Shown here in pieces: positions 1 to 7,182 of a DNA stretch of 15,646 nt (position 1 is its first letter; the number at the start of each line of letters is the position of its first letter). The notes beneath the pieces were generated by a model, which ran no database searches, was not told the origin of the DNA, and saw nothing but the letters and a program-made list of their open reading frames with translations. The translations under genes were made by a program, and so were the position numbers. Origin of the DNA: Flavobacteriales bacterium UBA5933 (GTDB lineage: Bacteria; Bacteroidota; Bacteroidia; Flavobacteriales; Weeksellaceae). The DNA lies in NCBI GenBank assembly GCA_002430925.1, contig DJDD01000072.1, positions 1 to 15,646 of the forward strand. Reading direction: 5' to 3'.

Positions 1-36
1 AACAAAATGCACAACAGGTAAGCTATAAATCAAATA

Positions 37-1443
37 TTAATTACACGTAGATTTATATTTTTCGAATAAAACTTTTATTCCATCGATAGTTGTTAAATCA
101 TAATCGGATGCATTTAAATTACAATTCATGTATTCATCAAAATTTTTCTGTAATTTATCTTTATTAGAATTTCCTAAATACAATGCTTTTTGCTGATTTG
201 GAATTTTAATATACAATGATTTTGATTCAGGATCTTCTAAAATCAAGTAATTATTTTGATCGTAAACTATCTTATAAAAGTAAGAAAAATCAGCACTTAA
301 ACTCATTATATTACCTATAGCATTATTTGCATTACCAATTGTCTTAAGTCCTAAATAACAATCTTCACTTTCTGTACAAAATTTAACACCTGAGTTTGAT
401 TTGTATCGAGTTGATTTTTCTTTTCCTTTTTCATTAATACTTTTCAAATAAACAGATTTACCTAAATTTTCAGGTATAGATGATACATTACTCTGCTTAA
501 GTCCTTGTGTAACTGTTTGAAAATTTATAGATAATTTTCCATCAATTTTATTACCTTTTTCATCAATCAAATAACCTGTAACATCATATAAATTAACTGA
601 ATTATCTTTATTTTCTTGAAGTTTTTGGTTGAATTGATCTTGATTATTTTTAGTCACAGCAGTTTTTAACTGATTTCCCAAAGTATATCCATTTGACAAA
701 GCAAAACCTACAATAGCAGAAAAGAATTCATTATTTTTAATTGATTTTGTATTTGAATCTAAAAGAGGATTTTCTGTTTCTTTTAAAAATAAAACTTTAT
801 CTCCTAATTTAAACTCTCCTCCCCACCAATTACCGACAGTATAATCATTATTTTCTTTTAAAATATATGTTCTAAAATTATTTTCAGCAAACATTGTTAT
901 TTTACCTATTTCTTTATCAGCTTTGTATATGTTACCCTTATTGTCAAAATAAATTCCATTATCTTGTACTAATTGTAAATAGTTTTTTAAATTTTTATTA
1001 TACTCTTCAATTTCTCTATTAAATTCATCTAGAATATCTCTTTTATTATTGCTAATTAACTCATTTACAACACCTGTATTAATACCATTTTCTGTTAAAA
1101 TTTTATACTCTCCTTCAGAAAAAGTTTTAACAATCATTTTTTCTAGATTAAATAATGAAAAAGACGTACTTTTTGTTTCAAAATCATTTTTTTCATTCGT
1201 TGTTAAATTTGTAATTGTATACCATATTTTATTTTTTCCATATGGGAAAAGCTCTGAACGATATTCTATAGAAAAAATAGGCTTATTTTCTAAATTAGAA
1301 AAAGTATAGACTCTTTTTTTACCATCTACAGATGCTACTTCTTTTTTATCAAATAATATTTTTCCTTTTTTAATTGTAACATCTTGGGCAGAGCCAATAA
1401 AAAATATACCTGAAAATAACAGGCTAAGTAAAATTCTTTTCAT
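37..1443 (-). CDS. Secreted protein of unknown function, 468 aa
   Basis: I do not recognise this protein. It starts with a clear Sec signal peptide: Lys-Arg at residues 2-3, a hydrophobic stretch at about 4-17, and a Gly-Ser-Ala-Gln cleavage region at 17-20, typical of Bacteroidota. The export target is therefore the periplasm or outer membrane. There is no lipobox cysteine near the cleavage site and no C-terminal sorting domain that I can recognise. The mature part is rich in Asn, Lys and beta-prone segments, with a charged, probably helical stretch at about 134-160. Four cysteines lie late (356, 362, 441, 467) and could form two disulfides in the periplasm. The segment around 285-312 (YDVTGYLIDEKGNKIDGK) has the look of a short beta-hairpin module. 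It is the next minus-strand gene after rnpB and appears monocistronic here. Its start is fixed by the signal peptide. Function unknown; I am sure it is coding because of its length and signal peptide. Confidence 0.85.
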   Translation of the reverse strand: MKRILLSLLFSGIFFIGSAQDVTIKKGKILFDKKEVASVDGKKRVYTFSNLENKPIFSIEYRSELFPYGKNKIWYTITNLTTNEKNDFETKSTSFSLFNLEKMIVKTFSEGEYKILTENGINTGVVNELISNNKRDILDEFNREIEEYNKNLKNYLQLVQDNGIYFDNKGNIYKADKEIGKITMFAENNFRTYILKENNDYTVGNWWGGEFKLGDKVLFLKETENPLLDSNTKSIKNNEFFSAIVGFALSNGYTLGNQLKTAVTKNNQDQFNQKLQENKDNSVNLYDVTGYLIDEKGNKIDGKLSINFQTVTQGLKQSNVSSIPENLGKSVYLKSINEKGKEKSTRYKSNSGVKFCTESEDCYLGLKTIGNANNAIGNIMSLSADFSYFYKIVYDQNNYLILEDPESKSLYIKIPNQQKALYLGNSNKDKLQKNFDEYMNCNLNASDYDLTTIDGIKVLFEKYKSTCN

Positions 1444-1521
1444 AGGTTTATTGTTAAATTTAAAAACTCAAATTAACAATAATTATACCAATTTGTTATT
1501 CAGTAATTTATTAAAAAGAAA

Positions 1522-1827
1522 AAGCAAGCCTATAAGCCGGGTTCTGTCATTATAAAGAATATAATGCTTTGTCATTTATCTAGTATTTAGATTACTCTAA
1601 ACATCAATCTGCCTACCCCCCAGCAACGAGCGAGTAACTCTTAACTACTGGTATACATGGCATTGCTCCGCATAGAGTTTACCTGGTTTCACTACAGCCG
1701 AACTGTACATTCTTTCTGTTGCACTTGTCCTCACCTCTCGATGGACGGGTGTTACCCGCTATGCTTACTCTATGGAGCCCGGACTTTCCTCTTCATTTAA
1801 TCAATGAAGCGACAAAGCGGCTTGCTT
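1522..1827 (-). ncRNA. rnpB: RNase P RNA, bacterial class A
   Basis: This is the catalytic RNA of ribonuclease P, which removes 5' leaders from tRNA precursors. On the minus strand the 5' part has the CR-I sequence GAGGAAAGUCCGGGCU, the middle has the ACAGAA motif and GGUAAACUC, and the 3' part has the CR-V sequence ACAGAACCCGGCUUA. The ends close the P1 helix: AAGCAAGCC (from 1830-side bases 1827-1819) pairs with GGCUUGCUU (1530-1522). A T-rich tract follows the 3' end. The ends are set from the P1 pairing, so a few bases of error are possible. The length of about 306 nt is somewhat short for class A RNAs. Confidence 0.96.
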
Positions 1828-1830
1828 GCG

Positions 1831-1838
1831 CAAATGTA
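1831..1838 (-). promoter_or_regulatory. rnpB promoter, -7 element
   Basis: On the minus strand this reads TACATTTG, a perfect match to the Bacteroidota TAnnTTTG element. It lies 3-4 bases upstream of the predicted RNase P RNA 5' end, exactly where the start site would be expected. No clear TTG is seen at -33. It gives rnpB its own promoter, separate from the sugar-porter gene that ends at 1867. Confidence 0.75.
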
Positions 1839-1866
1839 CATTAAAATTTTAAAAAGTTAACAGTAA

Positions 1867-2733
1867 TTAATTATTACCAGCTTGATAAATCATAAATAAG
1901 CCAAGACAAATAATTATAATCCCTGAAAGTGAATACTTCCACTCTTTAGTTGTTTTTTGTTCTTTATTAATATAGACACCTCCAAATACTGATACAATAA
2001 CAGCAGCTTGTCCTATTGGATAAGCTGTTGCCAAACCTAGTTTTGACTGTGAAATAAGTAAAGCTAAATTCCCACAAGCCCAAATAATTCCTACTATACC
2101 ATTTTTTAAAGAGACTTTGGTTAATGTTTTTGTTTTAAAAATTAACCAACCAAATAAAAAAGTAGCAACTATTTGTCCAATAGATTGTGGTAGAATACTA
2201 CTCCAACCATCTATCTTAAAGTATTTAATAATTCCTACATAAAATGTAAAGCCCAATACACCAATTAAATTAATTAAAATACCTTTTTTCCATTGTATAT
2301 TTTCTTCTCCTGATTTTTCTTGATAGGAGGTAAAAATTATACCTATAATTATAAGTATTAAGGCTAAAAAACCATAAATTTTTGCTTGACTAGAAGCCCA
2401 ATCTCCTAATGCAATACCAACAAGAGAAGTTCCAATTATTTGACCTCCATTCATTATAGGAGTTGCCCTTGCAACACCTAGATATGTTATTCCTTTAAAT
2501 TGCCCAATAGAACCAATTGCCCATAAAATACCAGAAATAAAACTAATTAAAAATATATGTGTATTTAATTCTGGTTTACGGATAAGAACAACAATAAGAG
2601 CAAAAACAAATGCTCCTATTGAAATACCCATTGTTTGTTGAACTGGTTTTCCTCCAATAAAAGTTCCTACTACAGGAACTAGACCAAAAGATAAAGCAGG
2701 AATAAATGCAATTAACCAATCTGTTACATTCAT
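1867..2733 (-). CDS. GlcU/RbsU-family sugar porter (GRP family), 288 aa
   Basis: Inner-membrane transporter of the glucose/ribose porter family, part of the drug/metabolite (EamA-like) superfamily. The 288 residues carry about ten hydrophobic segments and match the usual length of Bacillus GlcU (about 287). Conserved-looking stretches include QTMGISIGAFVFAL (33-46), a WAIGSIGQFKGI segment (71-82) and GVARATPIMNGGQ (86-98). The last of these corresponds to the GVSRTMPISTGLQ motif I remember for GlcU. The gene follows the dehydrogenase gene with a 15-base gap, so the two are almost surely one transcript. In Bacillus, glcU is paired with gdh in the same way, and the porter is thought to import glucose by proton symport. 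Substrate is inferred from family and partner, not seen. No terminator is visible before rnpB. Confidence 0.85.
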   Translation of the reverse strand: MNVTDWLIAFIPALSFGLVPVVGTFIGGKPVQQTMGISIGAFVFALIVVLIRKPELNTHIFLISFISGILWAIGSIGQFKGITYLGVARATPIMNGGQIIGTSLVGIALGDWASSQAKIYGFLALILIIIGIIFTSYQEKSGEENIQWKKGILINLIGVLGFTFYVGIIKYFKIDGWSSILPQSIGQIVATFLFGWLIFKTKTLTKVSLKNGIVGIIWACGNLALLISQSKLGLATAYPIGQAAVIVSVFGGVYINKEQKTTKEWKYSLSGIIIICLGLFMIYQAGNN

Positions 2734-2748
2734 ATAATTCCTTTTTTA

Positions 2749-3528
2749 TTATGCATCTGGTCCTAAAATAGATAAAGCTCCATCTACTGTATATGTACTT
2801 CCTGTTACATAAGAACTTGCATCTGATGCTAAAAATAAAGCAACATTAGCTACTTCTTCAGGTTTACCTCCTCTATGAAATGGGATTATACTTTCTGCTC
2901 TTTCTAATTTTTTAGGATCATCAATAACCTTTTCATTAATTGGTGTTAAAATCATTCCTGGAGCTATATTATTAACAGTCATTTCTCGACTAGCTAATTC
3001 TAAAGCCATTGTGTAAGCTAAATTTCTCATTCCAGATTTTGATGCATTATAATCTGCATTTCCTGGTACGTTTACATATTGATGAATTGAAGTAACATTA
3101 ATAATACAACTTCCTTTATATGTTTTGTATTTTTTCTTTAAGTGAAGAAATTCTCTACTACAAAAAAATGGTCCATATAAGTTTGTTTTAACAACTTTAT
3201 CAAATTGTTCAATAGACATATCTTCTACTGGAGTATTACTTCCATTAATTCCGGCATTATTAACTAAGATTGTAATATCTCCAAAATCTTTATCAACCTT
3301 ATCGAAAAATTGATGAACATCATCAGAATTTGATACATCTAATTGGTAAGCTTTTGCAACACCTCCATCTTTTTTAATTTGTTCTACAACAGCTTCTGCT
3401 CTATCTGGACCAGAATGGTAAGTAATGATAACTTTTGCACCTTCTTTTGCGAATAAAATAGCTATTGCCTCCCCAATTCCAGAACTAGACCCTGTTACTA
3501 TTGCTATTTTCCCTTTTAATGTATTCAT
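2749..3528 (-). CDS. SDR oxidoreductase, glucose 1-dehydrogenase-like, 259 aa
   Basis: Cytosolic short-chain dehydrogenase of the classical type. Visible motifs in order are TGSSSGIG (12-19, cofactor-binding TGxxxGxG), NNAG (90-93), Asn116, Ser147, Tyr160 and Lys164 (YNASK). These give the complete catalytic tetrad. The C-terminal ASDASSYVTGSTYTVDGA is standard for the family. Length (259) and the IPxHRGGKPEEVA stretch resemble Bacillus glucose 1-dehydrogenase (about 261), which oxidises beta-D-glucose to gluconolactone with NAD(P)+. The gene directly downstream is a GlcU-type glucose porter, which supports glucose as the substrate. SDRs of this type also include gluconate 5-dehydrogenases and 3-oxoacyl-ACP reductases, so the substrate is an inference. 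An inverted repeat ends on the first base of the start codon and may control translation or transcription. Confidence 0.87.
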   Translation of the reverse strand: MNTLKGKIAIVTGSSSGIGEAIAILFAKEGAKVIITYHSGPDRAEAVVEQIKKDGGVAKAYQLDVSNSDDVHQFFDKVDKDFGDITILVNNAGINGSNTPVEDMSIEQFDKVVKTNLYGPFFCSREFLHLKKKYKTYKGSCIINVTSIHQYVNVPGNADYNASKSGMRNLAYTMALELASREMTVNNIAPGMILTPINEKVIDDPKKLERAESIIPFHRGGKPEEVANVALFLASDASSYVTGSTYTVDGALSILGPDA

Positions 3529-3571
3529 ATCTTGTAATTTAAAATTAGTTCACTTATTTTATTACAAGATA
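3528..3571 (-). repeat. Inverted repeat / hairpin abutting the SDR start codon
   Basis: Perfect 11-base arms, TATCTTGTAAT (3528-3538) and ATTACAAGATA (3561-3571), enclose a second pair, AAAAT (3541-3545) and ATTTT (3556-3560). In RNA of the minus strand this gives a 16-bp hairpin with a 2-base bulge and a 10-base loop. The last paired base is the A of the SDR start codon. It could be a leader hairpin that limits translation, or a DNA operator. It is not a terminator, because it runs straight into the gene. Confidence 0.6.
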
Positions 3572-3621
3572 CATGCCGTTATAAATTATAAACTATCAGA
3601 AATATTTATAAGTTAAAGAAA

Positions 3622-4344
3622 TTAGTCATCTACTGATTTATCCATAATTATATTTTCTTTTACTTTTTTTATATATTCATCATAAACCCTTTTAAACTCC
3701 TCTCTATTTACTTGATTGCCTTTTGTAAGTGGATTAATTTTTTGTGATTTACCTAATATAACTTTTGTAGCTTCTATAAGTTTATAACTATTGGATTGAT
3801 CTTTATATGTAATTTTCAATTTTAATATTAAACCTGGTAAACCTAAATACAAACCTGGTCCTGTTCTGAAAGGGATTTCTTTACTGTACCATGCTTCAAT
3901 TAATGTATTTTCATCTTTATTAAAATAAGCTTTATAAACATTAAATCCTTGTAATTTATCTGTTTCTTTTGTTAATTTCCATGGATAGTTGACGACTGAA
4001 TCTTTTATTAAAAAATTTTTATCGTCAACTGATAATTGTTCTGTTTGAATTCCTTTTACAAAGTTTGTATAAATGATATTTTTTGAAGTTCCTCCAACAA
4101 TAAATATTTGGCTTTCGTTTTGTTGGTTTGATATTTTTTCTATTTCCTTATAAAGTGAAATACTATCATTAATTTCTAATTTAAAAGGAATTGGCTGTTT
4201 GAATTTATCAGCCATTCTTTGGGAATCAGCACTTATTTTATTATCAAATTTCATGATGAAACTATCATCGTAATTCACTACAATTTGTGAATAAGCATGA
4301 ATTGTTAGTAATAATAAAAATAGAAAAGTAGTTTTTTTTAGCAT
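3622..4344 (-). CDS. GLPGLI family secreted protein, 240 aa
   Basis: Member of the GLPGLI family, a Bacteroidota-specific group of exported proteins named after this motif; its biochemical role is not known to me. The first 20 residues form a signal peptide (Lys-Lys, then a Leu/Phe-rich core, cleavage near AYSQ). The hallmark GPGLYLGLPGLIL stretch sits at about 163-174. It is preceded by the usual family features PWKLTKET (121-128) and AWYSKEIP (151-158). The C-terminal half is charged and soluble. Members often occur in several genomic copies and sometimes beside TonB-dependent receptors, but here it stands alone between the SDR operon and adk. I see no convincing promoter; the structured element at 4383 begins 38 bases upstream of its start codon. 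Confidence 0.93.
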   Translation of the reverse strand: MLKKTTFLFLLLLTIHAYSQIVVNYDDSFIMKFDNKISADSQRMADKFKQPIPFKLEINDSISLYKEIEKISNQQNESQIFIVGGTSKNIIYTNFVKGIQTEQLSVDDKNFLIKDSVVNYPWKLTKETDKLQGFNVYKAYFNKDENTLIEAWYSKEIPFRTGPGLYLGLPGLILKLKITYKDQSNSYKLIEATKVILGKSQKINPLTKGNQVNREEFKRVYDEYIKKVKENIIMDKSVDD

Positions 4345-4382
4345 ATTGGTTTAATTTATACTAATCTACTTTAAATTATTTG

Positions 4383-4495
4383 TTTGCAAAAGCGATTGAA
4401 GTGGAAATCCTTTTTTGATTGGATGTATTTGATATTTACTTAATGACCAATCAAAAAAGATTGGGAACGTGAAAGCGCGGTACGTAGTATTTGCC
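4383..4495 (+). repeat. Dispersed structured intergenic element, copy 1 (possible small RNA)
   Basis: The first 28 bases (from TTTGCAAAAGCGATTGAAG to ATCC) match the element at 15581 with few changes. They are followed by TTTTTTGATTGG (4411-4422), which is identical in copy 2. In copy 1 this last block is one arm of a perfect 12-bp inverted repeat with CCAATCAAAAAA (4447-4458) around a 24-base loop. The stem can grow by AUC/GAU (4407-4409 with 4459-4461) across one bulged C. A further half, GATTGGGAACGTGAAAGCGCGG (4459-4480), follows; this part is GC-richer than its surroundings. It has no ORF. I remember similar GATxGAAGxGGxATCC elements between genes in other Bacteroidota, but could not check. 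The strand is set by the order of conserved parts, not by proof of transcription. Confidence 0.6.
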
Positions 4496-4512
4496 CTAAA
4501 TAAGATGAAAAC

Positions 4513-4547
4513 AAAAAAGGATTTCGAAAAAATCGAAATCCTTTTTT
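4513..4547 (-). terminator. Strong terminator after adk (symmetric, could work both ways)
   Basis: A perfect 15-bp stem: AAAAAAGGATTTCGA (4513-4527) pairs with TCGAAATCCTTTTTT (4533-4547) around an AAAAA loop. It starts 24 bases past the adk stop codon, so it ends the hpt-adk transcript. Because both arms are flanked by A or T runs, it would also stop + strand transcription coming out of the element at 4383. Confidence 0.85.
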
Positions 4548-4570
4548 ATAATATGATAAATAATGTTTAA

Positions 4571-5149
4571 CTATAAAACGTTATTTATTGCTTCATTTAA
4601 TTTTTCTGTAATATCATCAATAGAACCTACTCCATTAATTTCTATCCATTTTGATTGTGCTTTGTAATGCTCTGCAACTATTGCTGTTTTTTCGTAATAC
4701 TCTGTAATACGATCACGAATAATATTCTCATCAACATCATCTGCACGACCAGAAGTTTTACCTCTTTCTAACAAACGATCAACAAGTACTTCGTCATCAA
4801 CAACTAATGCTAAAGTAACTGACACTTCGCTGTTATATTTTTCTTTTAAGATTTTATCTAATGCTTCTGCTTGTGCAGTTGTTCTAGGATATCCATCAAA
4901 AATATAACCATTAGGATTTGGATTGTTATCTAAATGATCTATTAACATATTTGTTGTAACCTCATCTGGAACCAATTGCCCTTTATCCATATAAGATTTT
5001 ACCAAGGCTCCTAATTCAGTTTCGTTTTTTAAGTTGTAACGAAATAAATCTCCAGTAGAAATTTGTGGAGTTTGGTATTTTTCTTCTAAGAATTTTGCTT
5101 GTGTTCCTTTACCGCTTCCAGGAGGGCCGAACAATACAATGTTTAGCAT
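4571..5149 (-). CDS. adk: Adenylate kinase, 192 aa
   Basis: Cytosolic kinase that interconverts ATP + AMP and 2 ADP, keeping the adenylate pool in balance. The P-loop GPPGSGKGT (8-16) is intact. The AMP-binding region STGDLFRYNL (31-40) and FDGYPRTTAQA (84-94) are both present. The LID (about 129-147, RGKTSGRADDVDENIIRDR) is the short form without the four-cysteine zinc finger of many Gram-positive enzymes; this explains the 192-residue length. The Arg residues of the LID and RxxxY-type region are in place. It is the second gene of a pair with hpt, separated by 5 bases. Some flavobacterial relatives, as I remember, carry these two activities on a single fused polypeptide; here each reading frame has its own stop and start. 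Confidence 0.97.
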   Translation of the reverse strand: MLNIVLFGPPGSGKGTQAKFLEEKYQTPQISTGDLFRYNLKNETELGALVKSYMDKGQLVPDEVTTNMLIDHLDNNPNPNGYIFDGYPRTTAQAEALDKILKEKYNSEVSVTLALVVDDEVLVDRLLERGKTSGRADDVDENIIRDRITEYYEKTAIVAEHYKAQSKWIEINGVGSIDDITEKLNEAINNVL

Positions 5150-5154
5150 TTTGT

Positions 5155-5691
5155 TTATTGTTTTATTTGATAAATATCTGGTAAATTTCTTCCTAGCCCA
5201 TCATAATCTAATCCATAACCTACAACAAATCTATCAGGAATAGAGATTCCTACTAAATCTACTTTTAAATCTTTTTTATAAGCATCTGGTTTAAATAACA
5301 ATGTAGCTACTTTAAGAGATTTAACCTTTTTTTCTTTTAAAATTCGGTGTAATTCTACTAAAGTATTACCTGTATCTACAATATCTTCTAAAATAATTAC
5401 GTGACGACCTTCAACACTCACTGGAATATCCATCTCAATTTGTACATTCCCTGTAGATTCTGTTCCTTCGTAAGATTTCAATTTTAGGAATGATATTTCA
5501 CATTCACCTTGATATTGTTTTAAGAAATCGCTGAAAAACATTACAACACCGTTTAAAACTCCCACAAAAATTGGGCGTTCGTCTTTGTATTCTTCATAAA
5601 CTTCATTTGCCATGTTTTTGATGGCTTGTTCTATTTCTTCAAAAGCGATGTACGGTATGAATTTTTTACCGTTGATTTCTATTTCTTTCAT
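5155..5691 (-). CDS. hpt: Hypoxanthine phosphoribosyltransferase, 178 aa
   Basis: Purine-salvage enzyme that joins hypoxanthine (and often guanine) to PRPP to form IMP or GMP. The PRPP signature VIILEDIVDTGNTL (98-111, with Glu102, Asp103 and Asp106) is complete. The flexible-loop region LKLKSYEGTESTG (69-81) and the purine-binding segment IPDRFVVGYGLDYDG (151-165) are clear. Length is usual for the bacterial enzyme. It leads a two-gene unit with adk, which makes metabolic sense: salvaged IMP feeds AMP, the substrate of adenylate kinase. A perfect -7 promoter element lies 14-21 bases upstream of the start codon, so this unit is transcribed independently of hemN. Confidence 0.96.
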   Translation of the reverse strand: MKEIEINGKKFIPYIAFEEIEQAIKNMANEVYEEYKDERPIFVGVLNGVVMFFSDFLKQYQGECEISFLKLKSYEGTESTGNVQIEMDIPVSVEGRHVIILEDIVDTGNTLVELHRILKEKKVKSLKVATLLFKPDAYKKDLKVDLVGISIPDRFVVGYGLDYDGLGRNLPDIYQIKQ

Positions 5692-5704
5692 TGTTTGAGA
5701 TATT

Positions 5705-5712
5705 CAAATATA
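5705..5712 (-). promoter_or_regulatory. hpt-adk promoter, -7 element
   Basis: TATATTTG on the minus strand, a perfect TAnnTTTG match inside the 61-base gap between hemN and hpt. It predicts a leader of only about 10 bases. No TTG is visible at the -33 position. Confidence 0.65.
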
Positions 5713-5752
5713 TACTTTTTTTTGATAAAGTGTAAAACTTTTCGTCTAATTA

Positions 5753-7114
5753 CTAGATTGTCATCGAGAAAATACGCGTTTCAGGCTGATTATCTATCAT
5801 TCTCTTATCGAATGCCATACAGACATTACGTACAAAAGGTCGACCTTCTTCTTTGACGATTAACCCTGAATCTGTGAATTGGATTAGACCATCTTCAATC
5901 ATGTCTTCTAACATGATTTTTATTCTGTCTAGGTTATCAATTTTTTGAGATTCATTTTCCCAGGTTGTTTGTAGGTTACACATCAAATTTAAGATGTGTT
6001 TACGCATTACTAAATCTTCATCAGATAAGATATGTCCTCTAAAGACAGATAACTCTCCGTTATGAATAGATTTTTCGTACTCTTCTACTGTTTTTTCATT
6101 TTGAGCAAAACTATACCAAGAATCACTTATAGATGATACTCCTAACCCAACCATTAGTTGTGTTTTTGAAGATGAGTATCCCATAAAGTTTCTATGTAAT
6201 GTATGATTTTTCATTGATTGATACATAGAATCATGTTCTAATGCAAAATGATCCATTCCTATTTCGAAATAGTTCATTTCCTCGAACATTTTTTTACCTT
6301 CTTCGTATAATTCTCTTTTTAATTCTGGTGTTGGTAAGTCTTCTTCATTAAAACCTCTTTGTCCAACTCCTTTTATCCATGGAACATGTGCATAACTGTA
6401 AAAAGATATACGATCTGGATTTAAAGATTTTGTAAGATTAATGGTCTCTGTCATTCCTTCCAGTGTTTGGTGAGGTAAACCGAAAATTAAATCGTGAGAT
6501 ACAGAAGCAAATCCAATTTTACGAGCATCTTCCGTTGCTTGTTTTACATTTTCGAATGACTGAACTCTATTAATAGCTTTCTGAACTTTTATGTCGTAAT
6601 CTTGTACTCCATAAGAGATTCTTCTAAAACCTAAATCGTATAATACTTGTAAATGTTCTTTTGTTGTGTTGTTTGGATGTCCTTCTAAACTAAATTCATA
6701 GCCTTCTGCTCTATCAGCAAATTCAAAAATACCATCTATAAGTTTTTTTAAATTTTCTGGAGAGAAAAATGTTGGTGTTCCTCCACCTAAATGAATTTCT
6801 TTTATTTTTGGACGAGAAGAAAATAAATCAATATATAGCTTCCATTCTTTTAAGACAGTATCTATATATGGTGTTTCTACAGAATGTTGTTTTGTGATTC
6901 TTTTATTACAAGCACAAAAAGTACATAAAGCTTCACAAAAAGGTAAGTGTATATAAAGAGATATTCCTTCATCTTCATTACTTTCATCGAATGATCGTTG
7001 AAAAGTTTCTATCCAACGTTGTTTAGAAAAGCTATCATTGTCCCAAAAAGGTACAGTTGGATAACTTGTATAACGTGGTCCTGGAATATTATATTTCTGA
7101 ATTAAATTATTCAT
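5753..7114 (-). CDS. hemN: Oxygen-independent coproporphyrinogen III oxidase, 453 aa
   Basis: Radical-SAM enzyme of anaerobic haem synthesis: it decarboxylates two propionates of coproporphyrinogen III to give protoporphyrinogen IX. The N-terminal YNIPGPRYTSYPT (8-20) is a true HemN signature. The cluster motif IHLPFCEALCTFCAC has Cys60, Cys64 and Cys67 as the 4Fe-4S ligands, plus Cys69, which is part of the CxxxCxxCxC form found in real HemN rather than in HemW look-alikes. GGGTPTFF (110-117) is the SAM-binding glycine motif. Length (453) matches the E. coli enzyme (about 457), and the C-terminal domain is present (FVRNVCMAFDKR). It stands between kdsA and hpt with 68 and 61 bases on either side, and a weak hairpin separates it from kdsA. 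I found no good promoter of its own. Confidence 0.96.
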   Translation of the reverse strand: MNNLIQKYNIPGPRYTSYPTVPFWDNDSFSKQRWIETFQRSFDESNEDEGISLYIHLPFCEALCTFCACNKRITKQHSVETPYIDTVLKEWKLYIDLFSSRPKIKEIHLGGGTPTFFSPENLKKLIDGIFEFADRAEGYEFSLEGHPNNTTKEHLQVLYDLGFRRISYGVQDYDIKVQKAINRVQSFENVKQATEDARKIGFASVSHDLIFGLPHQTLEGMTETINLTKSLNPDRISFYSYAHVPWIKGVGQRGFNEEDLPTPELKRELYEEGKKMFEEMNYFEIGMDHFALEHDSMYQSMKNHTLHRNFMGYSSSKTQLMVGLGVSSISDSWYSFAQNEKTVEEYEKSIHNGELSVFRGHILSDEDLVMRKHILNLMCNLQTTWENESQKIDNLDRIKIMLEDMIEDGLIQFTDSGLIVKEEGRPFVRNVCMAFDKRMIDNQPETRIFSMTI

Positions 7115-7129
7115 AACTAAAAAATTAAA

Positions 7130-7157
7130 AATACTTAACCTACTATGATTAAGTATT
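7130..7157 (-). terminator. Weak hairpin between kdsA and hemN, possible terminator
   Basis: AATACTTAA (7130-7138) pairs with TTAAGTATT (7149-7157) over a 10-base loop, followed on the minus strand by TTTTAATTTT. It lies 25 bases after the kdsA stop. The stem is AT-rich with only one G-C pair, so termination may be partial, letting kdsA transcription read into hemN. Confidence 0.4.
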
Positions 7158-7182
7158 ATTTAATAAATTACATTAATATATA

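Noticed and set aside
1049..1309. Open frame of 86 codons on the + strand
   Set aside because: It lies fully opposite the secreted protein gene, has no promoter, and its sequence is the reverse shadow of an AT-rich gene.
1444..1500. Promoter for the secreted protein gene
   Set aside because: Only TTAATTTG with a mismatch at the critical A is seen, so it is not reported as a feature.
3579..3611. AT-only inverted repeat after the GLPGLI gene
   Set aside because: Eight A/T pairs over a 17-base loop are too weak and too likely by chance to call a terminator.
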